The translations under genes and the position numbers were made by a program. DNA of 64,000 bases from Paramoeba atlantica (Eukaryota; Discosea): NCBI GenBank assembly GCA_977017575.1, contig CDRNVI010000059.1:186001-250000 (forward strand), given 5' to 3'. Below are positions 49,604-59,025 of this stretch, piece after piece; position 1 is the first letter of the stretch; each line of letters begins with the position of its first letter. Under the pieces are notes generated by a model, which ran no database searches, was not told where the DNA came from, and worked only from the letters and a program-made list of their open reading frames with translations.

Positions 49604-50233
49604 TTAATTTTCGGACAGCTCCCATCCATCCGCGGTCGCATCTTCAAGCTGCACATCGTTTATCAAATTGATTGTATACTCACAATCGGAATCTGAGTCA
49701 CGGAGCGCTCCGACGGTTTCTTCGTCAGTACTTTGTTTTTCAGGAAGTGATGGAATTCCTGGTCCGCACGGCCACCATGACTTAGAAAGATTCTTTCGGG
49801 TCAAAACATTATTCACCCTACTGAATGTGGCAGGATAGAACAGGAATGAACATAAATTGTTCACTACATGTATTCCACATTCATTTAGCGTAGGCTCCTG
49901 CTGCATGACTGGAGCATGTCGAAGACGAACATCCTCTATTGAGTGACCAAGAAGAGGACAGAATAATTTTAGAAAGCACTGAAGAAAATCTTGACGAGCA
50001 ATCGGAGAATAACCCTCGTAACTATCAAATATTGTCAACAGATGCTTTCGGAGTTCCACGAAAAAAAAATGGTTGTTAAAAAAGAGCACCGCAATAATTC
50101 GTGAGTCGGGGAAAATATGACTGAACATTTTGCGCTGAAAACCTAAAAGTAATCGAGTCTTTCCTGTGTTCAAAAACAAATTCTTTTGTCTGCGGAAGGG
50201 GCTAGGCGGTATGCCTGCAATACATTTTCGCAT
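49604..50233 (-). CDS. Ulp1/C48-type cysteine protease encoded in the pogo element
   Basis: The 209-residue frame contains a Ulp1-like catalytic order: His in FFNNHFFFVELR, Asp in LTIFDSYEG, Gln and Cys in QQEPTLNECGIHVVNN. This matches the H-D-Q-C layout of SUMO/ubiquitin-like proteases (NHW, DS, Q..DCG). The C-terminal tail is acidic (DSDSDCEYTIN). It overlaps the transposase 3' end in another frame and has its own ATG at 50233; a spliced or separately started product are both possible. Ulp1 proteases ride in Mutator-, KDZ- and Plavaka-type transposons; a pogo carrier would be unusual. Confidence 0.75.
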   Translation of the reverse strand: MRKCIAGIPPSPFRRQKNLFLNTGKTRLLLGFQRKMFSHIFPDSRIIAVLFFNNHFFFVELRKHLLTIFDSYEGYSPIARQDFLQCFLKLFCPLLGHSIEDVRLRHAPVMQQEPTLNECGIHVVNNLCSFLFYPATFSRVNNVLTRKNLSKSWWPCGPGIPSLPEKQSTDEETVGALRDSDSDCEYTINLINDVQLEDATADGWELSEN

Positions 50234-51789
50234 AATGTATCAACAGCATGCGTCGTAAGAAATCGCTTTCGACCGCGGAATCGTTTCCACTCTTTGTCAT
50301 AGTGGGACGTGTTGCCCGCACTATCTTCTACCACAATGGATTCTTGTGTGGGTTTTTCTCCTTTTGAAATTGAGGAGGGTGAGACGGCATGTTCAGGACA
50401 TATTCCAAGAGTAGTTTTTGAGCCAACTGTAACGCTTGACTCAATCCAAGGGTATTCAGTCGCAGGTCGCAAAATGTAAGTTTGTGCAACTTTTAATAAA
50501 GTGCTCTGGTTTTTTGCCCATACATGTGCATGTGCATCCTTAATCCATTGCAAAACAAGCGCACGAGTAACCTTCTGGAAGCTATTTCGAAGTCGCCACG
50601 CGCTAAGAAGCTCATTATATTGACGCTTGAATAAGCGATTAAAAACGCGATCATGGAATTGTATGGCTTTCGTACACCCTCCGGGTATCGTCTGTGGATC
50701 ACAATTCGTTGGTACATTATTCGTTCTATGAGCGGTATAATCGTCCGTGATAATAACCGTCGAGGGGTTGTCAAGAGTATAGTGTAAATATTTCTTTAAC
50801 ATTCGCTCATAGACATCGTCAGTAACCCACCCAGAACGACTTACATCGATGTAAATCCCGCTCAGAGAATAAGCTAGACGTGTCATTTCAGTGTAAATGG
50901 TAGAGCTTTCTCGATTCTTTGCATTGTGCTCAAAGATCACCGTTGGGTAAAGTGGAAATACCTTATCCAAAGCAAAATCATACACACCTGCAAGAAAAGC
51001 TGTAACTGTTTCTTTCGGATTGGTATCCACGACTTTTGGCTGTGGGCAACCAATCGGAGCAAGAGTGTATCCTTGAACTTCTCCATTGACAAACATCGCA
51101 GTTTCGTCACCGAAGAAAGCGAAGCGATACTTACGCACAGTGTTTTGAGTATAAAATTTCTCTGCCCACTGAGAGATTCGAAATTCTACGTCACTGGGCG
51201 CCAGGCACTGCGTTCGACCCCATCTCCGCCACACCCATCCATAGTGCTTTTTGAAACGCTGATAAGTGTCTTCTAAAGCTGTTATAGAAGTTAATCTCGT
51301 TTTCTGTCGGATCAAATCGATCACCATCGACTTGGTCAGTGGGCACCACAATGCGGAGGCCTGCTCACAAGCACGATGAACAGACAGCATTGCCTCAGCC
51401 TTATCATAGACTTCGGCATTCGCATCACTATAATCCCCCCCTCTTTCATTGAATCCCCGGTTCCGGTGTTGGTTTCCCATGTTGCGGTTAATTAACTTTT
51501 GGTAGTGGTCAATCCCCGTTTTACGAATTTCATAAACCGCTCTCCGTGATATACCATACTTTTGTTCGATTTGCTTTACAGAACTTTGAGATCTACAAAT
51601 TTCTCGTTTCTCGAATATAGTAAGTTCAGTACGCTGCCGTTTTTCCTGAACTGTTACCGTCGGGGTGTTGTTAATAATAAGGGATGTGCGCTCCCCTACT
51701 TGCGGTTGGGGAGGGAGCTTCCGAAGCCAAGTGGTCAGAGGTCCACGCACAGAGTGAACTGTGGTCGGAACTCCGTCAGTATCTGACAT
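50170..51789 (-). CDS. pogo/Tc1-like DDE transposase
   Basis: From the ATG at 51789 this frame encodes 539 residues with no stops. The N-terminal half has a helix-turn-helix (LTIFEKREICRSQSSVKQIE then YGISRRAVYEIRK) and a CENP-B-like second DNA-binding part ending HYGWVWRRWGRT. The DDE_1 core follows: FFGDETAMFVNG (first Asp), VIITDDYTAH (second Asp), then IPGGCTKAIQFHDRVFNRLF with the third acidic residue as Asp in the place where pogo enzymes have LQPLD. The C-terminal extension is charged. Its 3' end overlaps the protease frame by 64 bp. An open catalytic triad suggests recent activity. Confidence 0.85.
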   Translation of the reverse strand: MSDTDGVPTTVHSVRGPLTTWLRKLPPQPQVGERTSLIINNTPTVTVQEKRQRTELTIFEKREICRSQSSVKQIEQKYGISRRAVYEIRKTGIDHYQKLINRNMGNQHRNRGFNERGGDYSDANAEVYDKAEAMLSVHRACEQASALWCPLTKSMVIDLIRQKTRLTSITALEDTYQRFKKHYGWVWRRWGRTQCLAPSDVEFRISQWAEKFYTQNTVRKYRFAFFGDETAMFVNGEVQGYTLAPIGCPQPKVVDTNPKETVTAFLAGVYDFALDKVFPLYPTVIFEHNAKNRESSTIYTEMTRLAYSLSGIYIDVSRSGWVTDDVYERMLKKYLHYTLDNPSTVIITDDYTAHRTNNVPTNCDPQTIPGGCTKAIQFHDRVFNRLFKRQYNELLSAWRLRNSFQKVTRALVLQWIKDAHAHVWAKNQSTLLKVAQTYILRPATEYPWIESSVTVGSKTTLGICPEHAVSPSSISKGEKPTQESIVVEDSAGNTSHYDKEWKRFRGRKRFLTTHAVDTLCENVLQAYRLAPSADKRICF

Positions 51790-52332
51790 AAGGGTGAAAA
51801 GTACGAGAGAAAGAGAGGAACAAGTATACAAATATATATTATCTCCACATACATAGATGCACATCAGAGGCTTAAAAGCACAAAGCCCTTTGAAGAAATT
51901 GGGTAAAAATAGGCAAAACATCTGCTTTTAAAAAAACGCTCCGAAAATTCAACATGGAATTTGTGCATATTAAGGGGGGGGAGGGAAGGGGGTGCATATT
52001 AAAGGGGGGGTCACAGTATGTTGTTGTATGTATTAGCAACAGAACACGATTCTTTTTCAAAATCTGCCATACAGCAATTGTCCATTTTTCGGACGATCAT
52101 TTTACCTAAATAAAACATAGACTATTTAGAACATTATATGCGTGCATATGACATTAGAAGACGTGCATTTGCGTCACTGCATCTCGATCAAGTTATTTTG
52201 GCAGTTCGCTTTCTTTTGGTAAGCGAAATTGGTAACCTATTGGATATTGTAGTAGAAGTATTAACATCTAGGCAAAATTAAGATTCGTACTGATATTTTG
52301 AGGGTTTTCTTAAAGGGATAAAAACACGTTTA

Positions 52333-52389
52333 TTTTAGGGTATTATTTTAGGGTATTATTTTAGGGTACTATTTTAGGGTACTATTTTA
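52333..52389. repeat. 13-bp tandem repeat containing TTAGGG
   Basis: Four and a half copies of TTTTAGGGTATTA/TTTTAGGGTACTA. It contains the telomere-like hexamer but the unit is longer, and it lies inside a gene-bearing region. Confidence 0.75.
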
Positions 52390-52439
52390 AGAACAAATGA
52401 CGCCCTGATTAGGAAATAACACTCTTTTCTAATTTTGAT

Positions 52440-52475
52440 GTTTTTCTAAATTTGAGAACATTTGGACATTTTCAG
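52440..52475 (+). promoter_or_regulatory. Splice-acceptor-like tract
   Basis: A T-rich stretch (TGTTTTTCTAAATTTG onward) ends in ACATTTTCAG at 52475, five bases before the ATG at 52480. It is a good 3' splice-site match in the position expected for trans-splicing. Confidence 0.45.
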
Positions 52476-52479
52476 GTCA

Positions 52480-54276
52480 ATGGAGGGTGTTCCGAAAGCT
52501 TCTTTAGCTTTGCCCACAAAGACATTGTATGATGTCTCCCTTCAAATTGTGCATATGGTGGGGAAATTGTGTGAAATATCGTCTCAAACGTCTGAGGAGC
52601 CTGAGACATCAGTAGATCGTCCTTCAAACAATGGTTTCTTGACTCCTCTGCTTCAACTGCACATTACATTGCTACGATGCAATTCGCATTTTTGTGCAGC
52701 AGCTTCGTCTCTGTCGAACAATTCAACTGAACGCTCTTTTGACGCTGAAATAGTATCGAACATTGTTACTCTTGCGGATATCATGGGGCTCAAGTTTGGT
52801 TCACACACTTCAGCATTCGTCCAATTGCATAAGATTATTGCTGTATGCATAGCAGTTTTATACGCACGCGCTTTCAATTTCTACCAACACGATACCGATA
52901 AGGAAGATTTGGCTTCCACAAGTTTCCTTCCTTTGGCACCAACTCAGCTGAGTAGTTTTATTGAAGTAACCTTAACCGCTCACATTCTGCGTTTCGATCA
53001 AAATAGAGCATTAGAAATACACCAGCCCCGTTTGAGTGAATCGAGATCCTCTGTCAATTGGGGTAGCCCTCTACCTTATCCGAACAGCTATGTGAGCCCG
53101 ATGCGAAATTTCGTAGCGCAAAGCTTCGGCTTCAATAGGCTTTCTCGTAAGCGCTCACGGAGCGCCTCCCTGGCAAGTTGTTGTAGTACTGCAGCTGATC
53201 CTGGGGTCCATGTCATCGAGCAAAACTCTTTTTCTCCTTTACATCCGCTGGTATTGGCAGATGTAATATACCACATGAGGTGTGTAGTGGCATACCTGTT
53301 GGATATACAACTGATTGGTTCCGATCTAAGCGCCGTACGAGCACTTGATGTGCACATTATTTTTCTGATGAATTATTACGAAGATCTTCGAAACAAAAGA
53401 TTTGCAGAGAAGCGCCGTGCACTCGAAGAAGGTTGCCAAGTATTTTCGAATCAAGGAGAAACGCAAGACAGTGTGAACCACATACCAATAGTGGAGTTTC
53501 TGACTCCAGAGAGGCCGTCCGTTGCAGAATGTGAACAAAACACCAAGAAATATGATACGCTTCTCTCTTCACTTGCAGAATTCTCCAAGCCATCACCAAA
53601 TATTCTACACGGCTCCGCCACTTCGGAAGGGTTGACTCCGGCCCATTGTGTGAAAGAGATTCATGGGACTACAACTTCTCTGCCGAATACGCCCTTGGTT
53701 TCGCGGAACATCTCACAACCTGGGACGCGAATACCCCGAAAAGTAGAAGATGTAGGAAAGGTATCAACTCAGGATACATGCTATGAATCTGGCAGGCATG
53801 AACCCGAAGAGCCCATCACGATGCTTCCGAGCGTCTTTCAAGTATTGTTTACAACCTCAGATCTGAACTCCACTCCGACATCGTGGAACAAAAGGGCCGA
53901 GGATTGGATAGTGTGCATGCCCTGGGTTGTTTATTTCTGGTCTTGGACACGGGATAGACTACTGATGCTCCATGATCACATAAACAGCATTGCTCTAGAA
54001 TCGTCATGCATAGAAAACGGGCGAACGAGGTTTCTTTCGATCCGTACTGCTCTCTCGGAAACAACAGAAGTGTACAAGCGGGTTACTATGGCGCTCTCTT
54101 CGGCATACCGATCTCTGAAGCTAGGCGACGAGAACAAAGATTTAAATCCTGCATCTACATACCAAGATGTCCTAAAACCAGGTGAAATAAATGGCGTTCC
54201 TTTAGAAATCACAGATGAATACGGGTTAGATGTCTTCTCTCTGCCATCCGGCCTACGTTTGTTCTTTGAAATATAG
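52480..54276 (+). CDS. Protein of unknown function, 598 aa
   Basis: The frame is long, AT-neutral and co-directional. The N-terminal third is helical with alternating Leu/Ile (LPTKTLYDVSLQIVHMVGKL, LLQLHITLLRCNSHFC, FVQLHKIIAVCIAVLYARAF). The centre has an SR-type patch (LSRKRSRSASLASC, about residues 222-235), then a hydrophobic helix-rich segment (HPLVLADVIYHMRCVVAYLL) and a polar linker. The C-terminal part is helical again (WVVYFWSWTRDRLLMLHDHI). No membrane helix is convincing and no family is recognised. Start at 52480 follows an acceptor-like AG; the upstream in-frame codon at 52462 is TTG. Confidence 0.65.
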   Translation: MEGVPKASLALPTKTLYDVSLQIVHMVGKLCEISSQTSEEPETSVDRPSNNGFLTPLLQLHITLLRCNSHFCAAASSLSNNSTERSFDAEIVSNIVTLADIMGLKFGSHTSAFVQLHKIIAVCIAVLYARAFNFYQHDTDKEDLASTSFLPLAPTQLSSFIEVTLTAHILRFDQNRALEIHQPRLSESRSSVNWGSPLPYPNSYVSPMRNFVAQSFGFNRLSRKRSRSASLASCCSTAADPGVHVIEQNSFSPLHPLVLADVIYHMRCVVAYLLDIQLIGSDLSAVRALDVHIIFLMNYYEDLRNKRFAEKRRALEEGCQVFSNQGETQDSVNHIPIVEFLTPERPSVAECEQNTKKYDTLLSSLAEFSKPSPNILHGSATSEGLTPAHCVKEIHGTTTSLPNTPLVSRNISQPGTRIPRKVEDVGKVSTQDTCYESGRHEPEEPITMLPSVFQVLFTTSDLNSTPTSWNKRAEDWIVCMPWVVYFWSWTRDRLLMLHDHINSIALESSCIENGRTRFLSIRTALSETTEVYKRVTMALSSAYRSLKLGDENKDLNPASTYQDVLKPGEINGVPLEITDEYGLDVFSLPSGLRLFFEI

Positions 54277-54340
54277 AAGTGACAACATAGAAGTGGCAAA
54301 GAACAGTATAAGGTAAGAGTCCACATCTCTTTCATTTTTT

Positions 54341-54870
54341 TCAAGATTTATTCAAGGCGAAAAAAACGTTCCACTGGCGTGTACCTTCTATTCGGCCACA
54401 CTCCAAATCACCGTATCGTTTCCGATCGTTTACAGTGCTGGACCACATTTCTATGTCTGTATAATCAGGAATACTGGTACGAGTGGTTCCACTACGACGG
54501 CGTTGTACACGAATTCTCCCCCGACGGAGACAACCCTCCAAGTTTTGACCCTTGTTCCGACTAATAAAACCGTAAATCGCCTTTCGGGAAATGCTCACAC
54601 CTTCTTTGCGTAAAGTAACAGATGATACTTGTTGAGGGTTAAAGCGCCTACGTAGAAGAGACACCTAACTCTCTTTGATGTCCCCTTGAATTTTTATTTG
54701 CGCGGGATTCCGTTTACTTGTCGACTGGTTTGCTGCTTGTTCGCCCTGCTTGGCGTTGTGCGCACCATCTCGATCTCCGCGTGGCAGTTCTCGACTTACA
54801 AACGACCGATTTATTTTTCCCTTTCGCGTAATTTGCACCTCGGTAAAGTCTTCTTTGTATCGAATCTTAG
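54341..54870 (-). mobile_element. IS30-like transposase N-terminal relic
   Basis: Reading the minus strand from 54870: an HTH (KINRSFVSRELPRGDRDG, matching the S.ISREL.R.. box of IS30), then KQGEQAANQSTSKRNPAQIK, an in-frame TAG, then RRRFNPQQVSSVTLRKEGVS with ISRKAIYGFI (the P[E/Q]Q[I/V]...L..EG..[V/I]S...IY.[Y/F]I block), and RSGTTRTSIPDY plus RKRYGDLECGRIEGT, where IS30 has R.GDWEGDT.[V/I]G with the first catalytic Asp. The sequence then ends, so the rest of the DDE domain is missing. It abuts the 3' end of the preceding host gene. Bacterial IS30 domains in order make the family likely. Confidence 0.65.
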
Positions 54871-55072
54871 TATCGAATCTCGATAAATTTTAAATAAGCT
54901 TTTTTTGTAATTGACGCGTGAAAGAATGGCAGAATGTCTTTTATCACATTACATTACGCATTACCAGGATACGTGGTACTCTTCAATATCAAAATTTTAC
55001 GCTTTATAAAGATACGGGTGTTATTAACAAAATTGATTCCGTTGTCATAGTTTTTCTTATATTTATGTCAAT

Positions 55073-57067
55073 ATGTATGTGCGAAAAAAGCACACGAAAC
55101 AGAAACGGATGCTACTGCGATCCTTATACAACTTTTCTTCTCTCACACCTTTTTTACAAAGGCACCGCAAAGTAGTTGTACAACTTCCCGAAGACCTTCT
55201 GCCCTATGCCCTCCTAATTCAAGAACTAATTAAAGAAGAGTGGAACCATAGTCCTCAGAACGAAACTCGCTGTGCTAAAGCTGGGTCGTTAGGAGCATGT
55301 GGCATGACATGTGCTTGCACTCCTAACACGGACGAACAGGGTGTCGCACTAAATACACTGGACGAACTAGCTTGTCCAAAGCCGAATGTTACCTGTATCA
55401 CCGAGAAGAAATCTTCCTGTGATCAAGGAAAATACGGAGCGCCGTCTATTGCGATTATGGCAGACACAACATTTACCTCATGTTGTCCCGATGAGGTATC
55501 CGCTGAACACCTTCCCGGGGTTGATGGAATTGTACACTTTGGAATGGATTGCGGGATTAAAACTTCCCGAATACCCATCCAGTATTGCAGACGAAGCTTC
55601 TCGTCTACGTTTCTTGCAAAATGGGAAAGCGTTTTAGAAAACGAGCTGAAGTCTGTATTTCATACTTTAGAGAGCTCTGAACAAACATCTGGGGATTTCA
55701 TTTCGAACGCAAAGGATGGCACAGCATCATTACGTATTTTGAGTATTGTTCTTGCTGCGGAGGCATATGAGCTCCTACCTATTATACGAACCGTAGCCAA
55801 CCAACTTGCGGATGAGGCCAAACAACTCGGATGGGAATTCATTGTCGGTTCTACCACTACAAATGAAACGACCCCAGAGGGTTTCGATACAATACGCCTG
55901 GGCGCACTTCAGATCCCTCTGAAGGCCTCGGTCTATTTCCTTGTCGACCCTACGCTATCCGATGGTTCCCACGTGGGTGCTCTCCACGGGGCTTCCGAGC
56001 GTACAACGATCTCCAATCCCGAATCCCACCCACTCTTTTTTCTTACCGGATTGCTCGCCACACACTACGGCGTCCCTCTCCACATCTGCTCGGTTCGTTT
56101 TCCTTCACACGTAAAGGACGAAGCCCGATGGGAGTCGTTCGTCTCTTCACCTACGGTGCCCAGCAATGACGGAGTAAAAAGTCTACTCCCTATTGATGAA
56201 TTACACAACACCACCGCGAAAATGAATCGTTCAAAACCATGGGCTTCACACGAAGAGCGTGTTGCTGTAAAATCAGCACGATCCAGCGATGCAGAATTGG
56301 ACCCCTGCCGACGTCGTGCGACCCAATCTGTCTATCTGCGTGCGAAACTGCGGTCCTCGCTTGCGGTAGGGATTGTGGTCCATACCCTCAGTGCGGTCGG
56401 GTCGAATCTTTTAATCCGCTACTTGTATGATGTGTTAAAACGAGCAGGCAAGCGCCCGTACGTGTTGTATACGGGACGTCTTAATGTGCCGAAACTGGCC
56501 AATTTTACCGCCGATTTAGATCTCTGTGTGCTGGTGGGGTGTGCGTACCACGGCGTAATGAGCTGTTCACAATCCAGGGAGTATCCGATACCTGTTCTCA
56601 CCCCGATGGAGGTGTGCACGGGATTATTTGTGGATAACTACCCGGAATTAAACGTTTGTATGGGAAGTGAGGTAGATCCTGCGTTCCTGTCCCGCACAAA
56701 CGATGATTCGCCCCTTTTTGAATCTGCCCCTGTGCCCACACTTCCACTGATTCCCTATGCGCTGCGTTGGTTTCGACACGCCTATGAAAAGCTGGGCATG
56801 TCAAAGCTGGAGGAAGACACATCGAATGTGGTAACAGGAGGAAACTGTTCGTCACAAAATATCCTTTCGCGAGGGAATAAGTCTTCCGCACTAACAGTGG
56901 CCCCTGCACTCTCACTTTCGACAATAACACGTTGGCACTCGCGCAGCTACAAGGGGTTAGACCCACAAGTGGGGCAGACGCCTGTACAGGCAGAGATTTC
57001 AGAGGGCATGAGTGGGATACCCAGCGTTTACGACCATGAGAAGAGCGAGGAAACAGCATTGCAGTAA
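55073..57067 (+). CDS. DPH2: Diphthamide biosynthesis protein 2 (DPH2)
   Basis: DPH2 pairs with DPH1 in the radical-type Fe-S enzyme that transfers the 3-amino-3-carboxypropyl group of SAM to a histidine of elongation factor 2. Conserved blocks: KVVVQLPEDLLPYA (residues about 33-46), ADTTFTSCCPDEV (130-142, first cluster Cys), VDGIVHFGMDCG, then AVGIVVHTLSAVGSNLLIRY, RPYVLYTGRLNVPKLANF, LCVLVGCAYHG (about 490, the third-domain Cys) and YPIPVLTPMEV. At 664 aa it exceeds the usual 490-550 because of polar inserts. The first 30 residues resemble no DPH2; a T/C-rich stretch ending TTACAAAG (55133-55162) lies just before the conserved part, so a hidden upstream exon or a different start is possible. 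Confidence 0.82.
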   Translation: MYVRKKHTKQKRMLLRSLYNFSSLTPFLQRHRKVVVQLPEDLLPYALLIQELIKEEWNHSPQNETRCAKAGSLGACGMTCACTPNTDEQGVALNTLDELACPKPNVTCITEKKSSCDQGKYGAPSIAIMADTTFTSCCPDEVSAEHLPGVDGIVHFGMDCGIKTSRIPIQYCRRSFSSTFLAKWESVLENELKSVFHTLESSEQTSGDFISNAKDGTASLRILSIVLAAEAYELLPIIRTVANQLADEAKQLGWEFIVGSTTTNETTPEGFDTIRLGALQIPLKASVYFLVDPTLSDGSHVGALHGASERTTISNPESHPLFFLTGLLATHYGVPLHICSVRFPSHVKDEARWESFVSSPTVPSNDGVKSLLPIDELHNTTAKMNRSKPWASHEERVAVKSARSSDAELDPCRRRATQSVYLRAKLRSSLAVGIVVHTLSAVGSNLLIRYLYDVLKRAGKRPYVLYTGRLNVPKLANFTADLDLCVLVGCAYHGVMSCSQSREYPIPVLTPMEVCTGLFVDNYPELNVCMGSEVDPAFLSRTNDDSPLFESAPVPTLPLIPYALRWFRHAYEKLGMSKLEEDTSNVVTGGNCSSQNILSRGNKSSALTVAPALSLSTITRWHSRSYKGLDPQVGQTPVQAEISEGMSGIPSVYDHEKSEETALQ

Positions 57068-57349
57068 GATGAAAGAAGACGTACGTACTGTACGCACTGT
57101 ATGTAAGAAATCGATGCCAAAAGATTATTGTTATAAGAAAATAACACGAAAGCCGAAATACTTATATTTGATATTTGGGCCGCAGTTTTGTACACTTTTG
57201 CGAAATTTATAGCGCCATCTTTAGTATTTCATCGCTCTCCTGCTTCATTTGCCTCTCTAAGCGTAGTCACCTTTCGCCCACTCTCGACCATTCACCTCTC
57301 CTTATCATTTCCAAATCTATCCTCAACGAACCCCCCCAAAAAAAGGAAC

Positions 57350-58819
57350 ATGTCGCCCCCCACCCCTACCCTCTTAACTGAAATCCAACACGGACACGAT
57401 GCCGGGATTAGCTATGTGAAGTTCGTCTCTCTGCGCCCCAACGCACCTCTTTCCTATGACGCTCTACTCGTCACCTCTCTTGATGGCACGGTGTCAATAT
57501 GGGAACGCGGTCCCGCTGCTTCAGCCTCTGGGCGGTCTTCCCATAAAAACATGCCTTCTTTTTCCTGTCTCACACGATGGGGAGCGCCCTCGGAGGGTTT
57601 AGGCCCTTCTCATGAGGAACAGGAGCGCAGTATGATTAACTGTGCGTGTTGGTTAACCCCGACAGTATGCTCTCCAGGTTCTCTCCTGTTGGGATGGGAG
57701 ACCGGGGCGATTTCTCAAATCGTTTTTACCGGAACGACCCTTTCAGAAATCTCAAAAAAGATTTTGTGGCATTCCCCTGAAGATGGAGGGGTGAATGCGA
57801 TCACAAAGGTATTGGATCTCAACGCGTGGTTCAATCCTAATCCTCAAGATGGAAATCCGGATCCTCGAATCAGGGATTGGTATTGTTTCGGTACCGAGAA
57901 CGGGCGGGTGGGGATTTTAGATCCCCGCAGACCGCACGCGTTGCTCGCCTCGATTCAACTTGCATCGGACATTACCTCACTTTGTGTGATGCCGCTTAAC
58001 GAGAAGATGAGAGAAAAACAGGAAGACCAAAGGTTTGAATTTTCACAAACGGGTCTCTTGTTTGTGGGAGAGGGCTCGGGGACGTTGTCTTGTTGGGCTT
58101 CACCCCTTCTGAGTGGGAATGATCTTAAAAAAGAAAGAGGGGAGCCGAGGGAGGTGGTTGGCTCCGATGGAATTGAGCTGAAACAAGTGAAGCTACACAC
58201 GGACGAGACGGAGTACGGTATTGGGATCAATGGAATGGTAGGTTTGCCTGTTGAAGCGTGGGATGAAAAATTAAGCTGTGTAGAAACAAAGGAACGCCAT
58301 ACACAGGGTGGATTTAGGAGTCCTCAAGCAGGCAGTGTGGCTCGACTGCTGCTGTATTATGGTACTTCATGTGAAATTCGGGAGCTTCGTAAGATGGATC
58401 CTCTAAAAATTGGACTGGAGTGTGATGATGCTTCAATGGCAGATTTTGGCCTTGAATTACGTTCCACCGATGCTCGGCTATGTAGTGCACATGATGCATC
58501 GAGAGCACATAGCGACTACGTACGTTCCTGTGTCCGTGTAAACGATTCTAAAGGGTGTTGCTTGCTAACTTCTGGCGATGATGGGCGAATCTCTGCATGG
58601 TCGTACTCTACGAAAACTGTGAGATCTTTTTACAAAGATGACTGTAACGAAACTTGGCCATTGTTTGAATTAGCGGCTGATCAGGATCCCATAATGACTA
58701 TCGATGCCATAGTCAACACACCCACGCATGAACGTCGGGAAGGAAATAACTCTGAAGCAATTGTTTTTGTCAGTGGTTCAGAGGGTCCCTTTCTACGAGT
58801 GTGGGAGTGGCCTTCATAG
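57350..58819 (+). CDS. WD40-repeat protein, 489 aa
   Basis: WD-like units recur: ISYVKF...DALLVTSLDGTVSIWER (residues about 18-50), CACWLTPTVCSPGSLLLGWE, YCFGTENGRVGILDPRRPHA, GLLFVGEGSGTLSCWA, and YVRSCVRVNDSKGCCLLTSG with DDGRISAWSYSTKTV, ending GPFLRVWEW. This suggests a single seven-blade propeller acting as a protein scaffold. The specific ortholog is not recognised. The ATG at 57350 is chosen over upstream in-frame TTG codons because a T/C-rich leader covers 57236-57322. Coding strand turns from C-rich to G-rich within the first 350 bases. Confidence 0.72.
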   Translation: MSPPTPTLLTEIQHGHDAGISYVKFVSLRPNAPLSYDALLVTSLDGTVSIWERGPAASASGRSSHKNMPSFSCLTRWGAPSEGLGPSHEEQERSMINCACWLTPTVCSPGSLLLGWETGAISQIVFTGTTLSEISKKILWHSPEDGGVNAITKVLDLNAWFNPNPQDGNPDPRIRDWYCFGTENGRVGILDPRRPHALLASIQLASDITSLCVMPLNEKMREKQEDQRFEFSQTGLLFVGEGSGTLSCWASPLLSGNDLKKERGEPREVVGSDGIELKQVKLHTDETEYGIGINGMVGLPVEAWDEKLSCVETKERHTQGGFRSPQAGSVARLLLYYGTSCEIRELRKMDPLKIGLECDDASMADFGLELRSTDARLCSAHDASRAHSDYVRSCVRVNDSKGCCLLTSGDDGRISAWSYSTKTVRSFYKDDCNETWPLFELAADQDPIMTIDAIVNTPTHERREGNNSEAIVFVSGSEGPFLRVWEWPS

Positions 58820-59025
58820 GTAAAACAACAAAACGACGACTAGGATAGTACTCTGCTGAAAATTTTCCTCAGTGCATTCTTTAAACACACCTTTAATTAA
58901 AACTCCCTTTCTTTTACCAAAACGGTGTTTTTTTAAAAACCTTTTTTATATCATCTACAACCATCTTATTTTTTTGGTCTTTTGAAGTATCTTACCACAA
59001 ACTTTATTTCCCCGAAACTTTTTCA

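Larger units (their letters stand above)
49066..52016 (-). mobile_element. pogo-type DNA transposon encoding transposase and Ulp1-like protease, apparently intact
   Basis: Both ends start CTGTGACCCCCCCTTTAATATGCAC, flanked by TA (49064-49065, 52017-52018). Each end has a second CCCCCCTTTAATATGCAC-type copy nearby: in inverted orientation on the left (making a hairpin at 49071-49130) and in direct orientation on the right (about 51965-51981). Two long minus-strand frames fill the middle. Total length is 2951 bp. Left of the genes runs a G tract of about 17 and then a C tract (49118-49168). Confidence 0.9.

Noticed and set aside
52333-52389. TTAGGG-containing repeats as an interstitial telomere
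   Set aside because: The unit is 13 bp (TTTTAGGGTATTA), not TTAGGG, and unique genes lie on both sides.
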